Shown piece by piece: positions 34,949 to 43,479 of a DNA stretch of 49,278 bases (positions within the stretch are counted from its first letter, which is position 1; each line of letters begins with the position of its first letter). The translations under genes and the position numbers were made by a program. The notes beneath the pieces are model-generated. The model saw only the letters and a list, made by a program, of their open reading frames with translations. It had not been told where the DNA came from and searched no databases. Origin of the DNA: an uncultured Muribaculaceae bacterium (GTDB lineage Bacteria; Bacteroidota; Bacteroidia; Bacteroidales; Muribaculaceae); assembly GCA_910589055.1 (NCBI GenBank), contig CAJURN010000023.1, positions 1 through 49,278 of the forward strand, given 5' to 3'.

Positions 34949-37900
34949 GTGAAAATCCTTCATTATTTACGAACGACGATGGTAGCGCTGCTTGTGAGCG
35001 TGGTCTGCTTCGGAGTCTCGGCTCAGGACAGAATCACCGTGACGGGTACCGTTACCGATGACACGGGCGAACCGCTGATCGGCGCCTCCGTGAAGCTGAA
35101 CGACGGCCAGGGAGCCGCAGTTACTGATGTCAATGGAGAGTATAAAATCTCCGCGCTTTCAAACGGTACTCTTACCTTCTCATACGTTGGCTATGACGAC
35201 AAGGAAGAACGCATCAACGGACGTACCGTAATCAATGTCACCATGAGCGAGAATGTCAACCAGCTCGACCAGGTTGTCGTTATCGGTTACGGCGTGCAGA
35301 AAAAAGCCGACCTTACCGGTTCGGTAGCGGTTGTTGATATGGATCAGGCTCGCAAGATGCCCAACACCGATATCGCATCCATGCTCCAGGGTCAGGTGTC
35401 GGGTGTTTCGGTGGCTACATCATCCCAGCCCGGCGCGATTGCTTCAATCCGCGTGCGCGGTACAGGTTCTTTCTCCAACGTTGGACCTCTGTACGTGATC
35501 GACGGTATGATTGTAAACGACGCAAACAACCTCAACCCGAACGAAATTGAAAACATGCAGGTTCTCAAGGACGCTTCCGCTGCCGCCATCTACGGTGCGC
35601 GCGGTGCCAACGGTGTGATTCTCATCACAACCAAGAAAGGCAAGTCCGGCAAGCCTCAGCTTGATGTATCGGCCAACTGGAGCGTTTCCCAGATGCCCAA
35701 GACCATCAAGATGATGGATGGCAGAGATTTCATGTTCTACAACGAGCAGGGCTATCTCAACGCAGGCAGCCTCTGGCCCGCAGCAGGTATCGAGGCTGGA
35801 ACAGTCATGCCCGACACCGACTGGCAGAAAGCTGTGTATCAGAACGGCTTCACCCAGGACTACAACGTGATGTACACCCAGGGAAGCGACAATGTTCACA
35901 CCGCACTCGGCTTCGGCTATGTAAACCAGACCGGTGTTGTGAAAGGTCCCGAGTACGAACGCTACACAGTGCGCTTCAACAACGACGCCACTTACAAGGC
36001 CTTCACCATCGGTGAGAACTTCACCTACCAGCACACCAATTCCGACGACTATATCGCCTCTCCCTTCTGGGACGCAATCACCACTCCGTCGGTAATTCCC
36101 GTGCGTGACCCCAACGAACCCTCCGGAAAGGGTGGCTACGGCTACGGCTCGGCCAACTTCCCGACCTATATCTCCAACCCCATCGGTCTGCAGGAGCGTT
36201 ACGACAACACTACCGTCAACGACCGTATCATCGGCAACGTTTATGCCGAACTCAAGCTGTTCAAGTACTTTACTTACCGCTTCAACATCGGCCTTGACGC
36301 ATGGTGGGGACGCATCAAGCAGTTCGACCACGCCTACACACTGCGTATGGCTTCCGGCGAGCAGCGCTACGACAACAGTCTGACCGACATCCGCGACACC
36401 CGCACCAACCTCATTATTGAAAACACTCTTACCTATTCCCAGTCAATCGGCAAGAACAATATCACAGCCCTCGTCGGTTACACTACTGAAGATGTCAACT
36501 GGCATTACCTTCTCGCACAGGGCTACGACCAGAAGGTCGACGGTCTCTATCAGATTGACCTCGTGGGTACACAGAACAACATGAACGGTTCGCAGCAGGA
36601 ACGCCGCATGACCTCTTACCTGGCTCGTGTCGACTATAATTTCGACAGCCGCTACTTCTTCCAGTTCAACTTCCGTTCCGACGGTTGCTCGAAGTTCGGC
36701 CCCAACAAACGCCGCGGTAACTTCCCCTCCATGTCGCTTGGCTGGCGTCTGAGCGAAGAAGAGTTCATGGCCGGAACACGTGACTGGCTCAACCACCTCA
36801 AGATTCGTGGTAGCTGGGGTAAGATCGGCGACATGCAGGCTCTCGGCAACTATTCCTACCTCTCGAGCATCAACCACACCGGTCCTTACGAAGGCTTCAA
36901 CGCAATCTTCGGTCCCAGCGGAAACGAAACTCTCCACCCCGGTGCCACACAGACCTCGCGCGTCAATGTTGACCTCGGTTGGGAAACAAAGACAACCACC
37001 AACATTGGTATCGACTTTGAATTCCTCAACAGCCGCCTGTTCGGTTCGTTCGACTGGTACAACGCCGAATCCTCCAACCTCCTTTACAACATCAAGACCT
37101 CCTGGGCCACCGGTACCGACTACCTCTGGACCAACTACGGCAAGATGCGCAACCGCGGTGTTGAAATCTCTCTCGGATGGCGCGACCGCGTAGGCGACTT
37201 CAGCTACTCCGTCACCGCCAACCTCTCCACCGTTCGCAACAAGGTGCTCCGCCTCGGCGACAGCTTCTATCAGGACGGTATCTGCCGCACCGAGGAAGGC
37301 CGCTCAATCGCAGAGTTCTACACCCGTCGTTTCGGCGGAATCTTCCAGAGCATGGATGAGGTGTACGCCCACACCACAACACTTCCCGACGGAACTGTAT
37401 CCCTCCTCCAGCCCAACGCTCAGCCCGGCGACGTCCGCTATCTTGACCTCAACCAGGACGGCAAGATTGACGACGACGACCGCGACTGGACTGGAAGCCC
37501 GCTGCCCAAGTTCGAAGCCGGACTCAACTTCACCGCCGAATGGAAAGGCATCGACTTCAATATGTTCTGGACCTCGCGCTACGGCAACAAGATCTACAAC
37601 AGCGTGTACGTGGCAGCTCTCCAGTTCACCGTGGATAACATTCCCGCCGACGCCCGCCCCTGGACATGGGACAACCCCTCCGACGAATATCCCCGCATGT
37701 ACGCTGAGGCAACCGACAACAACATGGCCTCCGACCGCTTTATCGAAGACGGATCGTTCCTGCGCCTGAAGAACCTCCAGCTCGGCTACACACTTCCCCA
37801 GGAAATCAGCCGCAAGTTCTTTGTTGAACGCCTGCGCGTCTACCTGAGCGCTCAGAACCTCTGGACCATCACCAAGTACAAGGGCTACGACCCCGACATC

Positions 37901-37987
37901 GTGGGCGGAGTCTTCTCCCAGGGCATCGACGGCGGCCACTTCCCCAACGCACGCCAGTTCACCGCCGGTCTTCAAGTTTCTTTCTAA
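34949..37987 (+). CDS. SusC-like TonB-dependent outer-membrane transporter (PUL 2)
   Basis: A 1012-residue SusC/RagA receptor. The start is GTG at 34949, giving MKILHYLRTTMVALLVSVVCFGVSAQ, a proper signal peptide with basic N region; the next in-frame ATG (34979) would lose that region. A carboxypeptidase-regulatory-like domain (about 29-103), a TonB-box-like segment LDQVVVIGYG (106-115), a plug with VLKDASAAAIYGARGANG, and a barrel ending QVSF follow. A TonB-dependent importer of oligosaccharides produced by the PUL 2 enzymes; it lies 22 bp before susD. It is clearly diverged from the PUL 1 SusC, consistent with a different ligand. Confidence 0.97.
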   Translation: MKILHYLRTTMVALLVSVVCFGVSAQDRITVTGTVTDDTGEPLIGASVKLNDGQGAAVTDVNGEYKISALSNGTLTFSYVGYDDKEERINGRTVINVTMSENVNQLDQVVVIGYGVQKKADLTGSVAVVDMDQARKMPNTDIASMLQGQVSGVSVATSSQPGAIASIRVRGTGSFSNVGPLYVIDGMIVNDANNLNPNEIENMQVLKDASAAAIYGARGANGVILITTKKGKSGKPQLDVSANWSVSQMPKTIKMMDGRDFMFYNEQGYLNAGSLWPAAGIEAGTVMPDTDWQKAVYQNGFTQDYNVMYTQGSDNVHTALGFGYVNQTGVVKGPEYERYTVRFNNDATYKAFTIGENFTYQHTNSDDYIASPFWDAITTPSVIPVRDPNEPSGKGGYGYGSANFPTYISNPIGLQERYDNTTVNDRIIGNVYAELKLFKYFTYRFNIGLDAWWGRIKQFDHAYTLRMASGEQRYDNSLTDIRDTRTNLIIENTLTYSQSIGKNNITALVGYTTEDVNWHYLLAQGYDQKVDGLYQIDLVGTQNNMNGSQQERRMTSYLARVDYNFDSRYFFQFNFRSDGCSKFGPNKRRGNFPSMSLGWRLSEEEFMAGTRDWLNHLKIRGSWGKIGDMQALGNYSYLSSINHTGPYEGFNAIFGPSGNETLHPGATQTSRVNVDLGWETKTTTNIGIDFEFLNSRLFGSFDWYNAESSNLLYNIKTSWATGTDYLWTNYGKMRNRGVEISLGWRDRVGDFSYSVTANLSTVRNKVLRLGDSFYQDGICRTEEGRSIAEFYTRRFGGIFQSMDEVYAHTTTLPDGTVSLLQPNAQPGDVRYLDLNQDGKIDDDDRDWTGSPLPKFEAGLNFTAEWKGIDFNMFWTSRYGNKIYNSVYVAALQFTVDNIPADARPWTWDNPSDEYPRMYAEATDNNMASDRFIEDGSFLRLKNLQLGYTLPQEISRKFFVERLRVYLSAQNLWTITKYKGYDPDIVGGVFSQGIDGGHFPNARQFTAGLQVSF

Positions 37988-38009
37988 CGCTTAAATTGGA
38001 ATACCCATC

Positions 38010-39590
38010 ATGAAAAAAACTATCATAAAAATCCTCGCCGGCCTGATGCTCGCCACCTCGGCAAGCTCCTGCAGCGACGAATGGCTCACTCTGTCGGACC
38101 CCAACCAGGAATCCAGCGACACATTCTGGCAGACTGAAGAGCAGTTCCAGGAAGGCCTCTATGCAGGCTATGCCACGCTGCGCCGCCCGGGCGTTTTCTC
38201 CCGCTGGTTCCACATGCTCATGATTCTCCGCTCCGACGAAGGATGGAGCAACTCGCCCAACAGCGAGTTCCAGGCTGTGGCTAATTTCCGCATGACAGGC
38301 TACGCCTATGAAGGCAACGAATCCGTAAACCTTCCCTGGCAGGAAACTTCACAGATGATCTACTACGTCAACCAGGTTGTCGACAACGTTAACGACCACG
38401 GCTACGACGTGATGGATAAGGAAACCGCCGACGGAATCCTCGGTCAGGCTTACTTCCTCCGCGGACTCGGATTCTGGTACATGGCCGGAACTTACGGCCG
38501 CTATCCCCGTCAGATTTCCTCAACAAGCGACGGCGAGATTCTCGAGCAGGAAGGCCTTTGGCAGCAGGCTCTCGAAGACTTCACTGCCGCAGCCAACGTG
38601 CTTCCCGAATCATGGCCCGCATCCGAGGCCGGACGCCCCACCCGCGGTGGCGCAATCGGTATGATGGCCCGCTGCAACATGCAGCTCGCCGGTATCTGCA
38701 AGCGTCCCTGGGAGAACCGCGCTTCCGAAGCCGAGGCTTATTGGAAGGCTGCCAAGAAGAATATCGAGGACATCTTTGCAATGAACCGCTACGACCTCGT
38801 TCCCAACTGGCTCGACAACTTCACAGAATCGAATGAGAACAACATCGAATCGCTTGTTGAAATCAACTTCAAGAACGGTCTTGTCGACGGTAAGGAAGTG
38901 GGCAACCAGCGTGCCAAGTTCCTCGGACTCTATATTTCCTCGGGTGAAGGCGCCTGGGACGACGGTTCGGCCCGTGCATGGCTGCTCGATGAGTTCGACA
39001 AGGAACGCGACAAGGACGGCAACATGGACCTCCGCAAGCGCTACACCCTCACATGGAACGATCCTACCGACAACACCAACTACTACGGCAAGACCTACGC
39101 CGAATGGAACGCTACCGAACACTTCCTCAAGGACTGCTACTGGCGCAAGTACACCAGCGTCGACACCGACAACCTCCCCGAGGATTATGCTTCCGGAACG
39201 AACTTCCGCCTGCTCCGTCTGGCCGACGTGTACCTGATGTATGCCGAGGTGCTCAACGAACTCGGCACCGACCGCTCCACAGCTGTTGAGTACATGAACA
39301 AGGTTCGCCGCCGTGTCAACATGCGCGAGCTCAACGCATCCGTTCTCAACGATTACGAAACCCTCAAGGAACAGCTCCGCCACGACCGCCTCGTGGAACT
39401 CTGCGGCGAATGTACCCGCTGGAACGACCTTGACCGCTGGGGCGACATCCACACCCAGGAAGGCGTGAACAAAATCGCCGAGCGCGATGTGGACTTCCAG
39501 ACATTTGTTGTTGGAAAGACCAACCTCTACGTTATCCCCGATCACGAAATCAACCTCTTCCCCGGTCTTACTCAGCATGCCGGTTATTAA
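38010..39590 (+). CDS. SusD/RagB-like glycan-binding lipoprotein (PUL 2)
   Basis: A 526-residue surface lipoprotein partnered with the upstream SusC. Lipobox Cys21 (TSASSC) is followed by SDEWLTL, with acidic residues for surface export. The family pattern is clear: DTFWQTEEQFQEGLYAGYATLR near the N terminus, GQAYFLRGLGFWYMAGTYG, LLRLADVYLMYAEVLNELG, and a C-terminal LRHDRLVELCGECTRWNDLDRWG matching the RagB/SusD ERR..E...E..R..DL.RW element. It caps the transporter and binds the polysaccharide, and lies 21 bp before a GH43-fold lipoprotein. Confidence 0.97.
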   Translation: MKKTIIKILAGLMLATSASSCSDEWLTLSDPNQESSDTFWQTEEQFQEGLYAGYATLRRPGVFSRWFHMLMILRSDEGWSNSPNSEFQAVANFRMTGYAYEGNESVNLPWQETSQMIYYVNQVVDNVNDHGYDVMDKETADGILGQAYFLRGLGFWYMAGTYGRYPRQISSTSDGEILEQEGLWQQALEDFTAAANVLPESWPASEAGRPTRGGAIGMMARCNMQLAGICKRPWENRASEAEAYWKAAKKNIEDIFAMNRYDLVPNWLDNFTESNENNIESLVEINFKNGLVDGKEVGNQRAKFLGLYISSGEGAWDDGSARAWLLDEFDKERDKDGNMDLRKRYTLTWNDPTDNTNYYGKTYAEWNATEHFLKDCYWRKYTSVDTDNLPEDYASGTNFRLLRLADVYLMYAEVLNELGTDRSTAVEYMNKVRRRVNMRELNASVLNDYETLKEQLRHDRLVELCGECTRWNDLDRWGDIHTQEGVNKIAERDVDFQTFVVGKTNLYVIPDHEINLFPGLTQHAGY

Positions 39591-39611
39591 TCTCACAGAT
39601 AAGAAATAACG

Positions 39612-40730
39612 ATGAAAAATATCTTCAAATATCTCAGCATCGGCGCTCTGGCACTCACAGTTGCCACCGGTTGCGCCGACACCGACGGCGACGGTGAAGG
39701 TTCGTTTGTGTGGGAAGGAAGCCAGAATCCTGAAAACACATCCTACCGCAACCCTGTTTGGGAACCCTCTCTGGCCGGAGGTACAGTGCTCCGCGCAGCA
39801 TCCAACTTCGTTGCCATATCCCAGGAGACGGAATGGGCCGCAGGACTTCCCTACGCATGTCCTACCCTTCAGTCGGCAGGACTTATGACATGGTCGTCGA
39901 ACCAGCAGGCATTTACCTATCCTGTGGCAACAGGCGAGGTTGACGAGGAAACCGGTGAGGCCGTAATTACTCCCGGCTCGAAGCCCGAATGGATTTCAGG
40001 CAAGGTTGACGCCGTGAGCGCCGACTTCGCGAAGACCGTTTCCGGCGCCAACTACTGGATGATTTACTCCAGCGAGGCCGACAATGCTTTCGGTGCCGCA
40101 ACAGCTCCTTCCGGCCTTGGCCCGTACACCGACCTCGGTTGCTTCCTCACCGCCGAAGACCTCGGCGCCGAGACACTGCGCAACCCTCACTTCTCGGTCA
40201 TCGCCACCACAAGCTACTACCTTGGCTATACCACCGAACTTGGCTCCTACATCCAGACCCTGACACTGCGCAAGGGTGTCGTGCCCACTCTCAAGGGTGC
40301 TCCCGTGAAGGTTTCAGGTCCTGAGTTCACCAACATCTGCATCTTCCGCCTGAGCAAGACCGAATATTATCTGTTCGGCACAGTGACAAGCGGACAGAAT
40401 TCGGAAATCCGTTATGCCAAGGGTGAATCCGCCACCGGTCCCTTCTACGACAAGGCCGGAGTGGAGATTACCGACGGACTCTCCAACGGCGAACTCCTTG
40501 TTGAAGGCGGTGTGGAATATGCAAGCCCCTGCAATCCCATGCACCTCTTCGAAAGCGAGAACGGCTACTACTATCTGGCCTACAACGCCACTGCCATCGG
40601 CCGCGAGACAATGCCCAGCGGATATAGCCGCCAGCCCCTGTTCGTGTCGCCCCTGAGCATGGACGAGGATGGATGGTTTGTAGAACGCATCGTGCCTGAA
40701 AGCGGTTGGACAAGCCCCCGATTCCAGTAA
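39612..40730 (+). CDS. GH43-fold lipoprotein without the catalytic triad (candidate surface glycan-binding protein)
   Basis: A 372-residue surface lipoprotein: Cys21 (VATGC) then ADTDGDGEG, strongly acidic. The fold resembles a five-bladed GH43 propeller: YRNPVWEPSL...NFVAISQETEWAAGLPYACPTLQSAGLMTW aligns with the usual base segment followed by a sugar-facing strand and a DLVNW turn (GLMTW here). However, the base position reads WEPSL (Glu51 for Asp), the modulator RNPHF (Asn191 for Asp), and the acid segment TNICIFRL (240-247) has no Glu. I infer a dead enzyme reused as a binding protein, in the slot after SusD where such proteins are usual. A divergent active enzyme using Glu51 cannot be excluded. 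Confidence 0.65.
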   Translation: MKNIFKYLSIGALALTVATGCADTDGDGEGSFVWEGSQNPENTSYRNPVWEPSLAGGTVLRAASNFVAISQETEWAAGLPYACPTLQSAGLMTWSSNQQAFTYPVATGEVDEETGEAVITPGSKPEWISGKVDAVSADFAKTVSGANYWMIYSSEADNAFGAATAPSGLGPYTDLGCFLTAEDLGAETLRNPHFSVIATTSYYLGYTTELGSYIQTLTLRKGVVPTLKGAPVKVSGPEFTNICIFRLSKTEYYLFGTVTSGQNSEIRYAKGESATGPFYDKAGVEITDGLSNGELLVEGGVEYASPCNPMHLFESENGYYYLAYNATAIGRETMPSGYSRQPLFVSPLSMDEDGWFVERIVPESGWTSPRFQ

Positions 40731-40758
40731 GCTAACATTTTGAAATAAATCATTTTGA

Positions 40759-40799
40759 CTTCCGCGGCCCTGTCGCGGCCGCGGAAGCCTTTTCCTTTA
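40759..40799 (+). terminator. Hairpin with T-rich tail after the GH43-fold lipoprotein
   Basis: An 11-bp perfect stem CTTCCGCGGCC / GGCCGCGGAAG (40759-40769 / 40777-40787) then CCTTTTCCTTTA. It could partly terminate the susCD message in the 113-bp gap. No TAnnTTTG promoter follows it before 40844, so readthrough must feed the next gene unless a non-consensus promoter exists. Confidence 0.65.
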
Positions 40800-40843
40800 C
40801 GGAGTTTATTAACCACCTTTTTAATACCAAAATCATTAATCGC

Positions 40844-42775
40844 ATGAAGAAAATTTTATTCTCCGCATGTCTCGCCGCAGGCGCTCTCTCAGCCTTGGCA
40901 ACTCCGACGACCGTAACTCGTCAGGAACTCACCCACTCGCTCATTTATCCGGGTCTTGTGGAAATTGATATCAACCACGACGGTATCCTCGACCTCATCT
41001 ATTCCGGCGAGGTACGCGAAGCCGGCAGTGGCCGTGTAGTTGAAGATGAAGAGGGCAACGAGACCCAGATCAACTTCAATACCTTCCAGATGGTGTGGAA
41101 TCCCGCAACCAACTCCTACGACTTCAAGGAATTCCCCTATTACTTCGGCAACAAGCCTTACTTCGCCGTGACCGACTGGAACGGCGACGGCATCACCGAC
41201 TTCATCTGCTTCGGCGAGGCAAGCCAGAGCCTGAGCACCGCTGAGTTCGGCCTGTTCATCAACGACGGCAAGGGCAACTTCACCCGCCAGGCTCTCGAAG
41301 TTGTTGACGAAGACGGCGAACCTTACGAAGTTTTCGACCCCAAGTGTGTCGATTTCGCCGACTTCAACAGCGACGGTAAGCTTGACCTCGTTGTAATCGG
41401 CTGGAAGAACGACGCCAACAACGAACGCCGCAACTACAACGCCGTGCTCGTCAACCAGGGCGACAACAAGTTCATGGCTACCAACACCGAACTTCTCGCC
41501 TACGGTGGCAACACCTACGAACTCGCTCTCAGCCTTCTCACTGCAACCGACCTCAACAACGACGGTTATGCCGACTTCCTCGCACAGGGCAACGTCGACA
41601 ACCTCGAAAGCAGCGACTGGCCTGTGAAGAACGGCGTGAGCCTGGCCCGCACATTCGTTGCATGCCTCAACGTAGGTGAGGATGCCGAAGGCGAAACCAT
41701 CCTTTACGACCTCAGCCTTGCCGACAGCCCCGCACACCACTACGGTCACGGCGGTTTCGAAGTGTTTGACTACAACAACGACGGTGTACCCGATATTTTC
41801 GTGGGCGGCGAATCGGCCAGCGACTATTTCCCCGCAGGAAACTTCTCCTACAACTGGCAGCTTCTCCAGGGCCGTCTGAGCGGAACCGACATCTCTTACA
41901 CCGATGTTACTTCCAGCCAGATGTTCTACAACAAGGACATCCGTCCCCTCAACGACTCCAAGCCCTTCCGCGTGATTGACTACACCGGCAACGGCGACTA
42001 CGACATCCTCCTCCCCGGATGGACAGTAGGTTGCCTCGACGGTGGCGCCGACACACAGGCCGGATGGCTCTTCCCCAACAACGGAAACGGTTATACCGAC
42101 TACGAGCGCATCCCCGGTTCGTCGGAATGTGCAGTGTTCTTCACTGAAGACGGCGTGAGCGGTGCACGTAACTACGCTTTCGCAGGTCAGAGCTGGGACA
42201 ACCTTTACTTCGATGACGAAACCGACGTAAAGACAGGCCGCATGCTTCTGTTCACCACCAACCCCAATGCCAAGGCTGCCCGCCCCGACGCTCCCACCAA
42301 CCTGAGCGCAACTGTCGACGACCACAACGTTACTCTCGAATGGTCGGCTCCCGCAAGCGCCAAGGCTAACGTGACTTACGAGTACTACCTCAAGGGTTCC
42401 AACGGTAAGTTCTTCCACGGCGTTCCCGCTTTCGTAGGCGGTGAGAACGACGGTGTGCGCACAACTCTCGCCCAGGGCCGCGCTTTCATGGCAAAGAAGC
42501 TCAACCTCAACAACCTCCCCGACGATGACTACGAATGGGGCGTTCAGACAGTAAATGCTTCTCTCCAGGGCTCGAAATTCGCTGCCGGAGGCAAATTCCG
42601 TATCGGTGAAGGCGGAGCAGGCGTCAATGCCGCTTACGTAAGCAACGCAGCCGTTGTAGCTACCGAATACTACGACCTCACAGGCCGCAAGCTCAATGCC
42701 GCTCCCGAAGCAGGTATCGCAATCAAGAAAGATATCCGCGAAGACGGCACAACAACTGTTACTAAAATTCTCTAA
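40844..42775 (+). CDS. Exported FG-GAP/VCBS Ca-binding repeat protein
   Basis: A 643-residue exported protein (Sec signal about 1-19, LSALA). Six Asp-rich loops of the DxNxDGxxD type, the Ca-binding turns of FG-GAP/VCBS (integrin-like) propeller blades, are seen at 42-50 (DINHDGILD), 111-119 (DWNGDGITD), 173-181 (DFNSDGKLD), 236-244 (DLNNDGYAD), 309-317 (DYNNDGVPD) and 379-387 (DYTGNGDYD). A fibronectin-III-like domain (about 485-600, APTNLSATVDDHNVTLEW) follows. The C-terminal tail contains YYDLTGRKLNAAPEAGIAIKK, resembling a T9SS-type tail. Function is unknown; a secreted or surface glycan- or protein-binding role within PUL 2 is plausible. Confidence 0.8.
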   Translation: MKKILFSACLAAGALSALATPTTVTRQELTHSLIYPGLVEIDINHDGILDLIYSGEVREAGSGRVVEDEEGNETQINFNTFQMVWNPATNSYDFKEFPYYFGNKPYFAVTDWNGDGITDFICFGEASQSLSTAEFGLFINDGKGNFTRQALEVVDEDGEPYEVFDPKCVDFADFNSDGKLDLVVIGWKNDANNERRNYNAVLVNQGDNKFMATNTELLAYGGNTYELALSLLTATDLNNDGYADFLAQGNVDNLESSDWPVKNGVSLARTFVACLNVGEDAEGETILYDLSLADSPAHHYGHGGFEVFDYNNDGVPDIFVGGESASDYFPAGNFSYNWQLLQGRLSGTDISYTDVTSSQMFYNKDIRPLNDSKPFRVIDYTGNGDYDILLPGWTVGCLDGGADTQAGWLFPNNGNGYTDYERIPGSSECAVFFTEDGVSGARNYAFAGQSWDNLYFDDETDVKTGRMLLFTTNPNAKAARPDAPTNLSATVDDHNVTLEWSAPASAKANVTYEYYLKGSNGKFFHGVPAFVGGENDGVRTTLAQGRAFMAKKLNLNNLPDDDYEWGVQTVNASLQGSKFAAGGKFRIGEGGAGVNAAYVSNAAVVATEYYDLTGRKLNAAPEAGIAIKKDIREDGTTTVTKIL

Positions 42776-42787
42776 TTTTGTAAACGT

Positions 42788-42829
42788 AAACCGTCCCGGG
42801 ACAAATATCCGGGAATCCCGGGACGGTTT
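42788..42829 (+). terminator. Strong hairpin after the FG-GAP protein gene
   Basis: A 14-bp perfect stem AAACCGTCCCGGGA / TCCCGGGACGGTTT (42788-42801 / 42816-42829), ending in TTTATTAT. The next start codon is 23 bp further with no visible promoter, so it probably acts as partial terminator or mRNA stabiliser. Confidence 0.7.
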
Positions 42830-42852
42830 ATTATAAAAAATTGCGCACCAAT

Positions 42853-43446
42853 ATGAAAAAAATACTCACCGCCGCCGCGTTTGTCATTGCCTGCGCCTGC
42901 GGATGCGCCGCCCAGACAATCGTAAATATGCCTGTGGCTCAGAACCCGCTCTTTGAAGTGTCCACCAACAGTGTCACTGTAAGTATTCCTGACAATGGCG
43001 GTGCTACCCTCGGCGGCGACCTCGCTATCACAGGAGGCAGCGGCTCCTACACCTACCGCTGGTACAACAACTCGGGCGCCACTCTCGGCAGCAGTTCCAC
43101 ACTCGAAGTCAGCGGCCCCGGCACATATCTTCTCGACATTGACGACACTTGCGACTGCCGTCAGACCGTTACTTTCAATGTGGCTACCGCCGGACTCGAC
43201 GACGTGGCTCTTGATTCGTTCTCCATCTCTCCCAATCCTACCGACGGCCTCGTGGAAATCCGCGGCTTCGAAGCCATGCAGATCTGCGCTGTCAGCCTGT
43301 CGGGTAAAATGGTGGCTCTTATCGTCAGCGAAGACGGAGCGCCCATAGCTGATGCTGATTTTTCATCCCTTGCTTCCGGCACATATATCCTGTGTCTTAC
43401 TGACCGCGCCGGAAACAATGTCAGCACCAAATTAATCAAGAAATAA
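42853..43446 (+). CDS. Small exported protein with T9SS C-terminal sorting tail
   Basis: 197 residues from ATG 42853, where MKKILTAAAFVIACACGC begins; an in-frame TTG at 42841 is less likely. After the signal peptide, an Ig/SprB-like beta domain (about 35-110) contains TGGSGSYTYRWYNNSG and GPGTYLLDIDDTCDC. The last about 75 residues form a Por-secretion-type tail: FSISPNPTDGLVEIRG, an internal SLSGKMV, and GTYILCLTDRAG...TKLIKK. Such tails direct substrates through the type IX secretion system and are cleaved at the surface. Its cargo is tiny, so it may be an adhesin-like or binding module. It sits 33 bp before the propeller gene, inside PUL 2. Confidence 0.78.
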   Translation: MKKILTAAAFVIACACGCAAQTIVNMPVAQNPLFEVSTNSVTVSIPDNGGATLGGDLAITGGSGSYTYRWYNNSGATLGSSSTLEVSGPGTYLLDIDDTCDCRQTVTFNVATAGLDDVALDSFSISPNPTDGLVEIRGFEAMQICAVSLSGKMVALIVSEDGAPIADADFSSLASGTYILCLTDRAGNNVSTKLIKK

Positions 43447-43479
43447 CATCACCTCATCATATATCCCCATTTTTCAGCA

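Noticed and set aside
40889..42418. Long open frame antisense to the FG-GAP protein gene (509 codons)
   Set aside because: Its sequence is Val/Glu/Ala-rich low-information translation mirroring GC-biased codons of the sense gene; no signal, domain or start context. The same applies to other long antisense frames at 3421-4032, 13596-14474, 19561-20955, 21622-22968, 30458-31624, 32348-33628 and 44935-46140.
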